A stretch of DNA of 64,000 nt, from NCBI RefSeq assembly GCF_025340265.1, contig NZ_CP022707.1, positions 496,001 to 560,000 of the forward strand. Direction: 5' to 3'. The stretch is from Novosphingobium sp. 9. Lineage in GTDB: Bacteria; Pseudomonadota; Alphaproteobacteria; Sphingomonadales; Sphingomonadaceae. Numbering within the stretch: the first letter of the stretch is position 1; each line of letters starts with the position of its first letter. The notes beneath the pieces are model-generated. The model did no database searches and was not told the DNA's origin. It worked only from the letters and a program-made list of their open reading frames with translations. Below are positions 1-8,709 of the stretch, piece by piece. Position numbers and translations under genes: made by a program.

Positions 1-202
1 AGGAAATTGCGCGTACAATCTTGCTCAACGTGCCACGTCCACGCACCGAAATGCGGTCCGGAACAGGGTTGCCATAACTTAACGGTATGCATAAGCGTGC
101 CGGGAGGGCTGGAAATGAACCATCCGGTACGGAACCTTACAGCATTCCCGGAGGGTCCCGGGCGGACGGACGCGAACACGCGCGATACTGGAGAGGCGTG
201 AC

Positions 203-1552
203 ATGGCCACTTATTCCCCAGCCGGCACCGTATCGGTGCGGCCTTATGTGACGGTCGACGAGGCCGCGCAGCAACGCACCGACGGCTGGTCGCGCCTCCA
301 GATCCTGGTCGTGGCGATCTGCTTCATTCTCAACATGCTGGACGGCATGGACGTGCTGATCCTGTCCTATATCGCGCCCGCGCTGTCCAAGGACTGGCAG
401 GTCACGCCCGATCGACTCGGCGTGGTGTTCAGCGCCAGCCTCGCCGGGATGGCCGCAGGCGGGTTGCTGATCGCACCGCTGGCCGACAAGTTCGGCCGCC
501 GCCGCCTGATCCTTGCCGCAATGCTGACGATGACCGTCGCGATGTTCGGCTCCGCAATCGCCGGATCGATCACCGAACTGATCGTCTCGCGCTTCGTGGT
601 GGGCGTCGGCATCGGCACGGTTCTGGCGAGCATGGCTGCGCTGACGGCCGAATATGCGCCTGCCAAGCACCGCACGTTTGCGGTCGGCTTCCTGCAGGCG
701 GGCTATCCCATCGGCGCGACGCTCACCGGGTTCATCGTTGCCGGACAACTGGCCACGCACGGCTGGCAGGCGATGCTGCTGGGCGCCGCTGCCCTATGCC
801 TGTGCTCGCTGCCGCTGGTGATCTTCTTCCTGCCCGAATCGCTCGACTTCCTGCTCGCTCGCCAGCCCAAGGGCGCGCTGGAGCAGGCCAACGCGATCCT
901 GGCCCGCATCGGCGGCGCGCCGCTGGACGCCCTGCCCGAGCGCAAGACTGCCGCCAAGGGCAGCGCGGGCCTGCGCGGCGTTGTGGGTGAAGGCCGCATG
1001 CTCGGTACCTCGCTGCTGTGGGCGGCAACGATCTTCGGCTTCATGACGCTCTATTTCGTCATCAGCTGGATTCCCAAGCTGGCGATCGAGGCGGGCCTGC
1101 CCGAAACGCAGGCGATCTATGCCGGTGCGATCTACAACGTCGGCGCGTTCCTGGGCATCACCTCGATCGGCCTCGTCGGCTCGAAGCTGGACCTTGGCCG
1201 CTCGATCTTCGGCTATCTGCTGTGCTCCGCAGGCGCGCTGGTGGTGTTCGGCGCCTATTCGATGCCGCTGGCCGAGACGCTCCTCGTCGCCTTCCTGATC
1301 GGCGTGTTCGTGCAGGGCGGCTTCAACGGCGTCTACCCGCTCGCTGCCCAGTTCTACCCCGCACAGGTCCGCAGCACCGGTCTTGGCTGGGCGATGGGCA
1401 TCGGTCGCATCGGCGCCGTAATCGGCCCGATGCTGGGCGGCTACATGCTGGCCGAGAAAGTGCCTCTCGCGACGATCTTCGCGGTCTTTGCCGTCCCTGC
1501 GATAGCGTCCGGCATCTGCTGCGCGCTGGTGACAGCAACCAAGCGCGACTGA
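203..1552 (+). CDS. MFS transporter, aromatic acid:H+ symporter (AAHS) family
   Basis: A 449-residue protein with about 12 hydrophobic segments and a cytoplasmic N-terminus. TM1 carries the DGMDVLILS stretch typical of the AAHS (PcaK/MhpT-like) branch of the major facilitator superfamily, and the loop 2-3 signature is DKFGRRR. Such proteins are inner-membrane proton symporters for hydroxylated aromatic or alicyclic acids such as protocatechuate, 4-hydroxybenzoate, quinate or shikimate. ATG at 203 has a strong Shine-Dalgarno GGAGAGG at 190-196, six bases upstream. The convergent neighbour is a dehydroshikimate dehydratase, so a quinate/shikimate or protocatechuate substrate is the best guess. 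The substrate is inferred from context; the family call is firm. Confidence 0.88.
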   Translation: MATYSPAGTVSVRPYVTVDEAAQQRTDGWSRLQILVVAICFILNMLDGMDVLILSYIAPALSKDWQVTPDRLGVVFSASLAGMAAGGLLIAPLADKFGRRRLILAAMLTMTVAMFGSAIAGSITELIVSRFVVGVGIGTVLASMAALTAEYAPAKHRTFAVGFLQAGYPIGATLTGFIVAGQLATHGWQAMLLGAAALCLCSLPLVIFFLPESLDFLLARQPKGALEQANAILARIGGAPLDALPERKTAAKGSAGLRGVVGEGRMLGTSLLWAATIFGFMTLYFVISWIPKLAIEAGLPETQAIYAGAIYNVGAFLGITSIGLVGSKLDLGRSIFGYLLCSAGALVVFGAYSMPLAETLLVAFLIGVFVQGGFNGVYPLAAQFYPAQVRSTGLGWAMGIGRIGAVIGPMLGGYMLAEKVPLATIFAVFAVPAIASGICCALVTATKRD

Positions 1553-1575
1553 CACGCGAGCCATCTTTCCAGCCC

Positions 1576-1619
1576 AACGAAAAAGGGCCCGACGCGGTGG
1601 CGTCGGGCCCTTTTTCGTT
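1576..1619. terminator. Bidirectional rho-independent terminator
   Basis: A near-perfect inverted repeat: arms AACGAAAAAGGGCCCGACGC and its complement around a four-base loop. A-rich and T-rich flanks give a U-tract on both strands. It lies between two convergent genes, the transporter ending at 1552 and the dehydratase ending at 1638, and can serve both. Confidence 0.92.
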
Positions 1620-1637
1620 GCTCGGCGGAGACGCCGC

Positions 1638-3545
1638 TCAGTCCTTTATCAACTCCGGGTCGCGATGCCGGGTCTGCGCCGCCAGACGAATCCCCGCATT
1701 GGGTGCGCCATAGCCGCCATAGCCGTTCTCGCGCTCAACGAACTCGAAGAAGAACAGCTTGTCGAAGGCACGGCTGTAGAACTGGCGATAGGGCGCTCCC
1801 GCTGCATCCTCGTCATAGAGGAGATTGCCCTCGGCCATGGCCGCGATCTTCGCCTCATCGAAGCCGAAGCGCGCCACCAGATCGTCATAGTAGTTCGCCG
1901 GAATTTCCAGCAGCGACGCCGCCTTGTCCCGCATCGCCGTCGATGCCGCCGCAATGTCTTCGCACGCGAAGGCGACGTGCTGGAAGCCGCCGCCCATGCC
2001 CTGCGCCAGGAACCGCGCCGAAAGCGTCTCACGGGCATCGGTGCCGTTAATGGTGACACGGAAGGCGCCATCGGGCGACTGGAAGGCCTGACTGCTGACG
2101 AGGCCCGAAGGATCGATCACGTCCTGTGCATCGCGGCCTTCCAGCCCGAACAGCGCCCGCCAGTACAGTTGCCACGACAGGAACTCGTCGCCGTGAACCA
2201 CCGCGCCCAGATGGTCGATCTCACGCACGGCATCGGGCGCCGACAGATCGCCTGCCTCTGCCACTGCCGCGAACTCGTGGGCCCAGAGCGCTTCCGCACC
2301 GCTGTCCTCGACCAGATAGACGAGACTGCCGCCAACACCGCGCAGCGCAGGCATCGCCATCCTGCCGGGGCGTCCTTCGGGGCTGTAGGCCTTGATTCCG
2401 AGCGCCGCTGCCCGGTCCATCACGGCCTGAGCATCCGCCACGCGAACGCCGATCGCGCAGATCGAAGGGCCGTGAACTATGCGATAGGAGCGCGCAAAGC
2501 CCTTCTCCTCGGCATTGACGACGAGATTGACGTTGCCCTGCTTCCAGCGCGTGACCTTCTTGGTGCGGTGCGTCCCGGCATGGCGGAACCCCAGCGAGCC
2601 CAGCGTATCGCCAAGCCGTGCGCTGTCGGTGGGCGCCACCGCGAATTCGACGAACTCGGCCTTCAGCGGGGCCTGAGGCGCGGGCATCGTCGTGGGCTGG
2701 CCATTGAGATGCAGCGCCGCGTCGCGGATATATTCCAGCGAGCGATGCCCGTCCTGCGCCACCATGCGCGTCGAGGCCGAGCGAAAGCGGTCGTTGAAGA
2801 TTTCCAGCGACAGTGGGCCGTCGTAGCCGGTCTTGAGAATCTCGGCGACGAAGGTGGTGACGTCGAGCCCACCCTGCCCCGGCAGATTGCGGAAATGGCG
2901 GCTCCAGTAGAGCAGATCCATATCCAGCACCGGCGCATCGGCCAGTTGCACGAAGACGATCTTGTCGCCGCGGATCTGCGCGATGCTCTCGCTCGGGATG
3001 CGGCGCGACAGCGAGTGGAAGCTGTCGAGAATGATGCCGATCGCCGGGTGATCGACCTGGCTGACGATGTCCCAGACCTGCCGGTGATCGTTGACATGCC
3101 GCCCCCAGGCGAGCGCCTCGTACCCTACGCGAATGCCGCGTGCCTGTGCGCGTTCGCCCAGTTCGCGGAAGTCGGCCACGATCTGGTTCACGTCACCCGA
3201 CGAGTGCGGCGAACAGTTGGAGCAGACAAGGATGCGGTCGCAGTCGATTTCGCCCATCAGGTCGAACTTGCGCTCGGCGCGATCGAATGCGCGGGCGCGC
3301 ATGTCACCCGGCATCCCCTCGAAATCGCGGAACGGCTGGTAGAGCATGCAGGCAAGGCCCAGATCGTCGAGCATGCGCTTGATCTCGACGGGGCGCTGCG
3401 GCGCGGCGATCAGATCATTCTCGAAGATCTCGACGCCATCGTACCCGGCAGCAGCAGCGGCCTCAAGCTTCTGTTGCAACGTGCCGCTCAGCGACACCGT
3501 GGCGACGGCGTTGGTGGGGGCTGTCGATGGAGAAACGCTGGACAT
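1638..3545 (-). CDS. quiC: 3-dehydroshikimate dehydratase, QuiC1-type two-domain enzyme
   Basis: 635 residues. The N-terminal half (about 18-285) is a sugar-phosphate-isomerase-like TIM barrel. The C-terminal half (about 295-620) is a 4-hydroxyphenylpyruvate-dioxygenase-like (vicinal oxygen chelate) fold. This fusion and length match the QuiC1 enzymes of Pseudomonas, which convert 3-dehydroshikimate to protocatechuate. The four barrel metal ligands are visible as E143 (GYEAL), D174 (ILDSFH), Q200 (VQLADAP) and E248 (LEIFNDRFR). From memory the published P. putida ligands are E134, D165, Q191 and E239, which gives a constant offset of nine residues. The role is catabolic entry of quinate/shikimate into the protocatechuate pathway; no other gene of that pathway is in the window. 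Confidence 0.9.
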   Translation of the reverse strand: MSSVSPSTAPTNAVATVSLSGTLQQKLEAAAAAGYDGVEIFENDLIAAPQRPVEIKRMLDDLGLACMLYQPFRDFEGMPGDMRARAFDRAERKFDLMGEIDCDRILVCSNCSPHSSGDVNQIVADFRELGERAQARGIRVGYEALAWGRHVNDHRQVWDIVSQVDHPAIGIILDSFHSLSRRIPSESIAQIRGDKIVFVQLADAPVLDMDLLYWSRHFRNLPGQGGLDVTTFVAEILKTGYDGPLSLEIFNDRFRSASTRMVAQDGHRSLEYIRDAALHLNGQPTTMPAPQAPLKAEFVEFAVAPTDSARLGDTLGSLGFRHAGTHRTKKVTRWKQGNVNLVVNAEEKGFARSYRIVHGPSICAIGVRVADAQAVMDRAAALGIKAYSPEGRPGRMAMPALRGVGGSLVYLVEDSGAEALWAHEFAAVAEAGDLSAPDAVREIDHLGAVVHGDEFLSWQLYWRALFGLEGRDAQDVIDPSGLVSSQAFQSPDGAFRVTINGTDARETLSARFLAQGMGGGFQHVAFACEDIAAASTAMRDKAASLLEIPANYYDDLVARFGFDEAKIAAMAEGNLLYDEDAAGAPYRQFYSRAFDKLFFFEFVERENGYGGYGAPNAGIRLAAQTRHRDPELIKD

Positions 3546-3622
3546 GGCTCGCCTTCCGGTTGGTTCGGAAAGCAGGATACGCCTCTGCGGCGCGGCAACG
3601 AAGCGGCAGTAACTGGGCGGTC

Positions 3623-3639
3623 CATACCATATTGTTATG
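3623..3639. promoter_or_regulatory. Possible operator upstream of quiC
   Basis: An AT-rich imperfect palindrome, CATACCATATTGTTATG, lies about 80 bases upstream of the quiC start in otherwise GC-rich sequence. Its size and position would suit an IclR- or LysR-type regulator, but no regulator gene is adjacent. Sequence symmetry is the only evidence. Confidence 0.3.
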
Positions 3640-3668
3640 ATTTGGCCGGAAGCCTCGTCATCAATAAC

Positions 3669-3701
3669 GAAAAAGGCCGGAGCGATGCCCCGGCCTTTTT
3701 C
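3669..3701 (-). terminator. Rho-independent terminator of the gpmA-to-DUF3035 operon
   Basis: Arms GAAAAAGGCCGG and CCGGCCTTTTTC enclose a loop of about nine bases. The hairpin lies 30-60 bases beyond the stop codon of the last gene of the minus-strand operon. On the minus strand the stem is followed by a T run, so it fits as the 3' end of the long housekeeping transcript. Confidence 0.88.
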
Positions 3702-3729
3702 ATCACTTCAGTTCGTGATCGGCTGAATT

Positions 3730-4146
3730 TCAGCCGCCCACGGCAGTCTGCGCATCACGGCCATCGCCTTCCGGCGCCGCAAGAATCTGCTGGGTCACGC
3801 GGTCCTTGGCGACCGTATAGGTGTTGGGATCGCCCACCGTCGAACGGATCGCCGGGTCGGCGGAACCGGCCATGCTCAGCGCGTTCGATTCGATCGAGCT
3901 GCGCGGCTGCGAACCACCGAACAGGGCATTCAGCGTCTGCTGCTGCACCGAATCGTCAGCGGGGCGAGGCTGACCCTGCTTCGGCGGCGCAATCGCGAAG
4001 TCCGGCGGGATCACCAGCGGCGCCTGGCGCTGCACGGCGAATTCGTCAGGCCCGGCGTGGTTGAACATGCTGGTGTTGCCGCAGCCCGACACGAGCAACG
4101 CGCCGCCAGCGACGGCGAGGAGGGCAACGACTTTCTTCATCGGCAT
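3730..4146 (-). CDS. DUF3035 outer-membrane lipoprotein (BamF-like)
   Basis: A 138-residue protein. It starts with a short lipoprotein signal, MPMKKV followed by a hydrophobic run and the lipobox LVSGC with Cys22 as the acylation site. The rest is hydrophilic and Pro/Gln-rich, matching the alphaproteobacterial DUF3035 family, which is often annotated as the BAM-complex accessory lipoprotein BamF. The ATG at 4146 is chosen because GGAGAG lies eight bases upstream; the alternative Met at 4140 is too far from it. The gene starts four bases after the lspA stop, so it is the last gene of the operon. Being co-transcribed with the enzyme that would process its signal peptide fits a lipoprotein. The BAM role is inferred from the family. 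Confidence 0.75.
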   Translation of the reverse strand: MPMKKVVALLAVAGGALLVSGCGNTSMFNHAGPDEFAVQRQAPLVIPPDFAIAPPKQGQPRPADDSVQQQTLNALFGGSQPRSSIESNALSMAGSADPAIRSTVGDPNTYTVAKDRVTQQILAAPEGDGRDAQTAVGG

Positions 4147-4150
4147 CAAA

Positions 4151-4681
4151 TCAACTCTCCGGGGCGGGATCGACCGCAACATCTTCGGGCTTGTCGCGCG
4201 AAAGAAGGGATCGGGCAAGGATAAACAGGACGCCGAGCGTGATCGCGACGTCGGCAAGGTTGAAGATCAGGAACGGGCGCCACTCACCAAAGTGCAGGTC
4301 GGCATAGTCGACGACATAGCCCAGCGTGAACCGGTCACGGATATTGCCCAGCGCACCACCCAGCACGCCGCCCAGCGCGACGATCTCGAACAGGCGCTTC
4401 TCGCGCAGCAGCCAGATGAACACGAAACCGGCAATCGCGGCGGTCATCGCCACCAGCGCCCAGCGCCCCTCCGGCGAGCCCGCCGTGAACAGGCCCAGCG
4501 AAACGCCGGGGTTCTGCGTGAAACGGAAGTCGAAGATCGGCAAAAGGTCGATCACGCCCTTTTCGCGCAGCTGCAAGCCATTGACCAGCCAGCCTTTCAG
4601 CCCCTGATCGGCGGCGAAGACCACAGCGGCAAAGACCAGCCCGATCACACGGCGCGGCCAAGGGTTGCGAACCGTACTCAC
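4151..4681 (-). CDS. lspA: Lipoprotein signal peptidase (signal peptidase II)
   Basis: 176 residues with four predicted transmembrane helices, the usual size for this inner-membrane aspartyl protease, which cleaves prolipoprotein signal peptides before the lipidated cysteine. The catalytic aspartates sit in GNIRDR (D116) and FNLADV (D144), both family signatures. A GTG start at 4681 is preferred: it gives normal length and overlaps the ileS stop in a GTGA four-base coupling. A longer reading upstream would run through the ileS coding sequence in a different frame. The order ileS-lspA is common in bacteria. Confidence 0.93.
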   Translation of the reverse strand: MSTVRNPWPRRVIGLVFAAVVFAADQGLKGWLVNGLQLREKGVIDLLPIFDFRFTQNPGVSLGLFTAGSPEGRWALVAMTAAIAGFVFIWLLREKRLFEIVALGGVLGGALGNIRDRFTLGYVVDYADLHFGEWRPFLIFNLADVAITLGVLFILARSLLSRDKPEDVAVDPAPES

Positions 4682-7668
4682 GCCTGGACCTCGCCATCGA
4701 ACAGCGCCACGGCATCCTCGCAACGGTCGCACAGCGTGCCATCCTCCGAAACTTCGGGAAGATGGCGCCAGCAGCGACCGCACTTGTGGTCATGCGAGGG
4801 GGTGACAGTCACCGCCTCGCCCTGCCCACGATGGACTTTCGCGGTGATGAACAGTTCGGCCAGCTGCGCCTCGTCGAAGCCTGCCGGAATGGCGGCCTCC
4901 GGCACAGTGACTTCGGCTTCCAGGCTGGAGCGCACGGTCTTCTCGCGGCGCAGCGGCTCGATCGCCTCGGTCGCCTGCTGGCGCAGCGCGCGCAGGGCAT
5001 CCCAGCGTGCAGCGTCGGCCTCGACCACCGGGACTTCCGGCCATTCGAGCAGGTGAACGCTCTCGGCATCGGGGTAGCGGCTCTGCCAGACTTCCTCTGC
5101 CGTGAACACGATCACCGGCGCGGCATAGCGCACCAGCGCCTGGAACAGCACGTCCAGCACGGTGCGATAGGCGCGGCGGGTCGGATCGCCGGGCGCGTCG
5201 CAGTAGAGGCAGTCCTTGCGGATATCGAAGAAGAACGCCGAGAGGTCCTCGTTGCAGAAATCGAGCAGCGCGCGGACGTAAGTGTTGAAATCGTAGTCGG
5301 CGACTGCCTGCTTCAGCGTCGCGTCAAGCTTGCCCAGCAGCGAGAGCACGTAGCGCTCCAGTTCGGGCATCTCGCCTGCGTTCTGTACCGTCTCTGCCGC
5401 GTTGTACCCGTCCAGCGCACCCAAGAGGTAACGGAACGTGTTGCGCAGCTTACGGTATTGATCCGCAACGCCTTTCAGGATCTCGTCGCCGATGCGGTGA
5501 TCTTCGGTGAAGTCCACCGAGAGCGCCCAGAGACGAATGATGTCGGCGCCGTTGGTCTCCATCACCTTCAGCGGGCTGATGGTGTTCCCCAGCGACTTGG
5601 ACATCTTCATGCCCTTGGAATCCATGGTGAAACCGTGGGTCAGCACCGCCTTGTAGGGCGCATGCCCACGCGTTGCGCAGGCCTCCAGCAGCGAGGACTG
5701 GAACCAGCCGCGATGCTGATCCGAGCCTTCGAGGTAGAGATCCGCATGCGGTCCCTCGTAGCCTTCGGGACGCAGCAGTTCGGGCCACTTGCCCGATTCG
5801 AGCACGAAGGCGTGGGTCGAACCGGAATCGAACCACACGTCGAGAATGTCGGTAACGCGTTCGAATTGCTCGGCGTCATAGGCATCGCCGAGGTATTCCT
5901 GCGCGCGCGCATCGGACCAGGCATCGACGCCGCCTTCACGCACCGCCGCAACGATCCGCGCGTTCACGGCCTTGTCGACGAGGTACTCGCCCGACTTGCG
6001 ATCGACGAACAGCGTGATCGGCACACCCCATGCGCGCTGGCGCGAAAGCACCCAGTCGGGACGCCCTTCGACCATCGCGCCGATACGGTTGCGGCCCTTT
6101 TCGGGGACGAAACGCGTCTCGGCGATGGCCTGCATCGCCGTTTCGCGCAGGGTCGGGGTCTCGACTTCGCTCGACCCGAACGGACCTTTGTTCTGTTCTC
6201 CGTTCGTGTCGAGCGAAGTCGAGACACGTTCGAGCGGCCTGTCCATCGGCACGAACCACTGCGGCGTGCAGCGGTAGATCACCTTGGCCTTGGAACGCCA
6301 CGAGTGCGGATAGGAATGCTTGTAGTCCGCCGAGGCTGCCAGCAGCGCACCTGCTTCGCGCAGGTCCGAGCAGATCGGACCCTCGGGCGCGTTGAACTTG
6401 GGGTTGATGACCGAGCCCTGCCCGGCCAGCCACAGCCAGTCCTCGCGGTACTTGCCGTCCGCCTCGACCACGAACTTGGGGCCGATGCCGTTGGCCTTGC
6501 ACAGCTCGAAGTCGTCCTCGCCATGGTCGGGCGCCATGTGGACGAGGCCGGTGCCGCTGTCCGTGGTGACGAAATCGCCTGCGAGTAGCGGACGCGGCTC
6601 GGCGAAGAACCCGCCGAGGGCATGCATCGGGTGGCGGGCTGTGGTTCCGGCAAGGTCGGAGCCTTTGCCACGCCATACTTCCGCATTCGCTTGGAAGATG
6701 ACTTTGCTGTCATGGCCTGCCGCTTTCAACAAGGCAGTCAGGTATGCCGACAGTCGATCTTGAAAAGTCTTTTGCAGATCAGCCGCAATCAGGAATTTTC
6801 GACCGAATAAGGCGCGTCCCACATTCTCATGAGCTGCGGATTCCTGCTCGCCCCAACCCACTACACCAAGTGAAGACGTCTGGAGAACAACATACTCAAC
6901 CTCAGGCCCATACGCGAGCGCCTGGTTGGTCGGGATCGTCCAGGGCGTCGTCGTCCAGATCACCGCATAAGCGCCGACCAGTTCCGGCACGGCCGACTCG
7001 ACGATCTCGAACGCCACGTCGATCTGGGTCGAGGTGATGTCCTCGTACTCGACCTCGGCCTCAGCTAGTGCGGTCTTCTCGACAGGGGACCACATCACCG
7101 GCTTGGCGCCGCGATAGAGCTGGCCGCTCTCGGCGAATTTCAGCAGTTCGCCGACGATGGTGCCTTCCGCTTCCGGATCCATCGTCAGGTAGGGCTTGTC
7201 CCAGTTGCCGTTGACGCCGAGGCGCTTCAACTGCTCGCGCTGGACGTTCACCCAGTTCGCGGCATAGGCGCGACATTCGGCGCGGAATTCCTCGGCAGGA
7301 ACCTCGTCCTTGTTGCGCTTCTTCTTGCGGTACTCTTCCTCGACCTTCCACTCGATCGGCAGGCCGTGGCAGTCCCAGCCGGGAACGTAAGGCGCGTCCT
7401 TGCCCAGCAGCGTCTGCGTGCGGGCGACCATGTCCTTGAGGATGTGGTTCAGCGCATGGCCGATATGCATGTCGCCATTGGCGTAGGGCGGGCCATCGTG
7501 AAGGATGAACTGTTCGCGACCGGCGCGCGCCTCACGCGTCCTGGCGTAAATGTCGTCCGCCTGCCAGCGCGCCAGAATACCCGGCTCCTTCTGGGGAAGC
7601 CCAGCCTTCATGGGGAAATCGGTCTTCGGGAGGAAGACGGTCGGTCTGAAATCGCGCTGCTCGGTCAT
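4678..7668 (-). CDS. ileS: Isoleucine--tRNA ligase
   Basis: 996 residues, a class I aminoacyl-tRNA synthetase charging tRNA-Ile. Visible are the HIGH motif (HIGH at 68-71), a CP1 editing domain (about 200-400), the KMSKS loop near residue 690 (KGMKMSKSLG), the anticodon-binding region, and a C-terminal zinc finger (CGRCWRH plus LCDRC). It is the sixth gene of the minus-strand operon. Two oddities stand out. Residues about 481-504 are encoded by a palindromic repeat inserted in frame. A patch of roughly 80 codons in the editing domain (plus-strand 6670-6910) has far lower GC than the rest of the gene. The reading frame is intact through both, so a working enzyme is expected. Confidence 0.97.
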   Translation of the reverse strand: MTEQRDFRPTVFLPKTDFPMKAGLPQKEPGILARWQADDIYARTREARAGREQFILHDGPPYANGDMHIGHALNHILKDMVARTQTLLGKDAPYVPGWDCHGLPIEWKVEEEYRKKKRNKDEVPAEEFRAECRAYAANWVNVQREQLKRLGVNGNWDKPYLTMDPEAEGTIVGELLKFAESGQLYRGAKPVMWSPVEKTALAEAEVEYEDITSTQIDVAFEIVESAVPELVGAYAVIWTTTPWTIPTNQALAYGPEVEYVVLQTSSLGVVGWGEQESAAHENVGRALFGRKFLIAADLQKTFQDRLSAYLTALLKAAGHDSKVIFQANAEVWRGKGSDLAGTTARHPMHALGGFFAEPRPLLAGDFVTTDSGTGLVHMAPDHGEDDFELCKANGIGPKFVVEADGKYREDWLWLAGQGSVINPKFNAPEGPICSDLREAGALLAASADYKHSYPHSWRSKAKVIYRCTPQWFVPMDRPLERVSTSLDTNGEQNKGPFGSSEVETPTLRETAMQAIAETRFVPEKGRNRIGAMVEGRPDWVLSRQRAWGVPITLFVDRKSGEYLVDKAVNARIVAAVREGGVDAWSDARAQEYLGDAYDAEQFERVTDILDVWFDSGSTHAFVLESGKWPELLRPEGYEGPHADLYLEGSDQHRGWFQSSLLEACATRGHAPYKAVLTHGFTMDSKGMKMSKSLGNTISPLKVMETNGADIIRLWALSVDFTEDHRIGDEILKGVADQYRKLRNTFRYLLGALDGYNAAETVQNAGEMPELERYVLSLLGKLDATLKQAVADYDFNTYVRALLDFCNEDLSAFFFDIRKDCLYCDAPGDPTRRAYRTVLDVLFQALVRYAAPVIVFTAEEVWQSRYPDAESVHLLEWPEVPVVEADAARWDALRALRQQATEAIEPLRREKTVRSSLEAEVTVPEAAIPAGFDEAQLAELFITAKVHRGQGEAVTVTPSHDHKCGRCWRHLPEVSEDGTLCDRCEDAVALFDGEVQA
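6157..6226. repeat. Palindromic repeat element inserted in frame in ileS
   Basis: Arms of 28 bases (6157-6184 and 6199-6226) are reverse complements at 26 of 28 positions, with a 14-base spacer. The core of each arm is TCTCGACTTCGCTCGAC. On the ileS strand it encodes residues such as VSTSLDTNGEQ and SSEVETPT, lying between the conserved segments PMDRPL and TLRETAM, which in other IleS proteins follow each other closely. It therefore looks like an insertion rather than a conserved part of the enzyme. I see only this copy in the window. Confidence 0.8.
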
Positions 7669-7749
7669 GACCGGCGGGCACTAGAGCAATTGCGGGACTG
7701 TTGGAAGAGCGCTTAGCGTCCTCGCAGCGTTCACATCGCCGGTTTTCGG

Positions 7750-8697
7750 TCAGAAACCCGAGACCGGGCGAGTGACGCCCAGCAGGTCGCGCGCCTGTTC
7801 GCAGTCCCGCCCGATCTGCGCCATCAGGGCATCGAGCGAATCGAACTTGGCTTCGGGGCGCAGGAAGTGGTGGAACTCCACCTCGATCTCCTGCCCATAG
7901 AGATCGCCGGAGAAATCGAAGAAGTAGGGTTCCAGCAGTTCGATGGGCGGCTCGATGGTGGGGCGAATCCCCAGATTCGCGGCACCGGGCAGCACCCGGC
8001 CATCGGGCAGGCGCCCCTTGACCGCATAGATGCCATAGCGCGGACGCAGATAGCGCTCCATTTCGAGGTTGGCCGTCGGGAAGCCGATCGAGCGGCCCAG
8101 CTTGGCCCCGTGCTGCACGACGCCGCGCACTGCGAAGGGCCGGGTCAGCAGGCGCATCGCCGTCTGGCAGTCTCCCAACTGAAGCGCATGACGCACGCGG
8201 CTGGAGGAGATCACGCCTTCCTCGTCGCGCACCGGGCCGACCGTGCGGGCGGACAGGCCGAACTCGGCGCCGACGCTCTGGAGCAGCGCAGGACTGCCGG
8301 TGCGGCCACGCCCGAAGGTGAAATCCTCCCCCGTCACCACGCCGACCGCGCCCAACTGCTTGCCAAGAAGCTCGCGAACCCACTCCTCGGCGCCCATCCC
8401 CGCCATCGCGCGGTCGAAATGGAGCACGAGCATCGCGGTGGCGCCCGCCGCCAGGAACATGTCCTGCCGCTGCTCGAGCGTGGTCAGGCGGAACGGCGGG
8501 GTCTCGGGCTTGAACAGGCGCACAGGGTGCGGATCGAAGGTCGCGACGATGGCCGGGCGGCCAAGTTCACGCGCCCAGCGCACCGCCTCCCCCACCACCG
8601 CCTGATGCCCGGCATGGAACCCGTCGAAATTACCCAGCGCCAGAACGGCACCGTGGAGGGCATGGGAGACGGGCTGGCGGTTATCGAGGCGAATCAT
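7750..8697 (-). CDS. ribF: Bifunctional riboflavin kinase / FAD synthetase
   Basis: 315 residues. The N-terminal nucleotidyltransferase domain (about 15-180) carries the GNFDGFHAGH motif and makes FAD from FMN. The C-terminal riboflavin kinase domain (about 185-305) carries GRSIGFPTANL and makes FMN from riboflavin. Both are cytoplasmic activities and the length is typical. It sits 12 bases after folA and 81 bases before ileS on the same strand; ribF-ileS-lspA is a conserved bacterial order. Confidence 0.95.
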   Translation of the reverse strand: MIRLDNRQPVSHALHGAVLALGNFDGFHAGHQAVVGEAVRWARELGRPAIVATFDPHPVRLFKPETPPFRLTTLEQRQDMFLAAGATAMLVLHFDRAMAGMGAEEWVRELLGKQLGAVGVVTGEDFTFGRGRTGSPALLQSVGAEFGLSARTVGPVRDEEGVISSSRVRHALQLGDCQTAMRLLTRPFAVRGVVQHGAKLGRSIGFPTANLEMERYLRPRYGIYAVKGRLPDGRVLPGAANLGIRPTIEPPIELLEPYFFDFSGDLYGQEIEVEFHHFLRPEAKFDSLDALMAQIGRDCEQARDLLGVTRPVSGF

Positions 8698-8709
8698 GAT
8701 CGGATGAAC

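Noticed and set aside
7..201. Possible small gene at the left edge.
   Set aside because: Low-complexity translation without a ribosome-binding site; the region is better explained as the transporter's upstream sequence.
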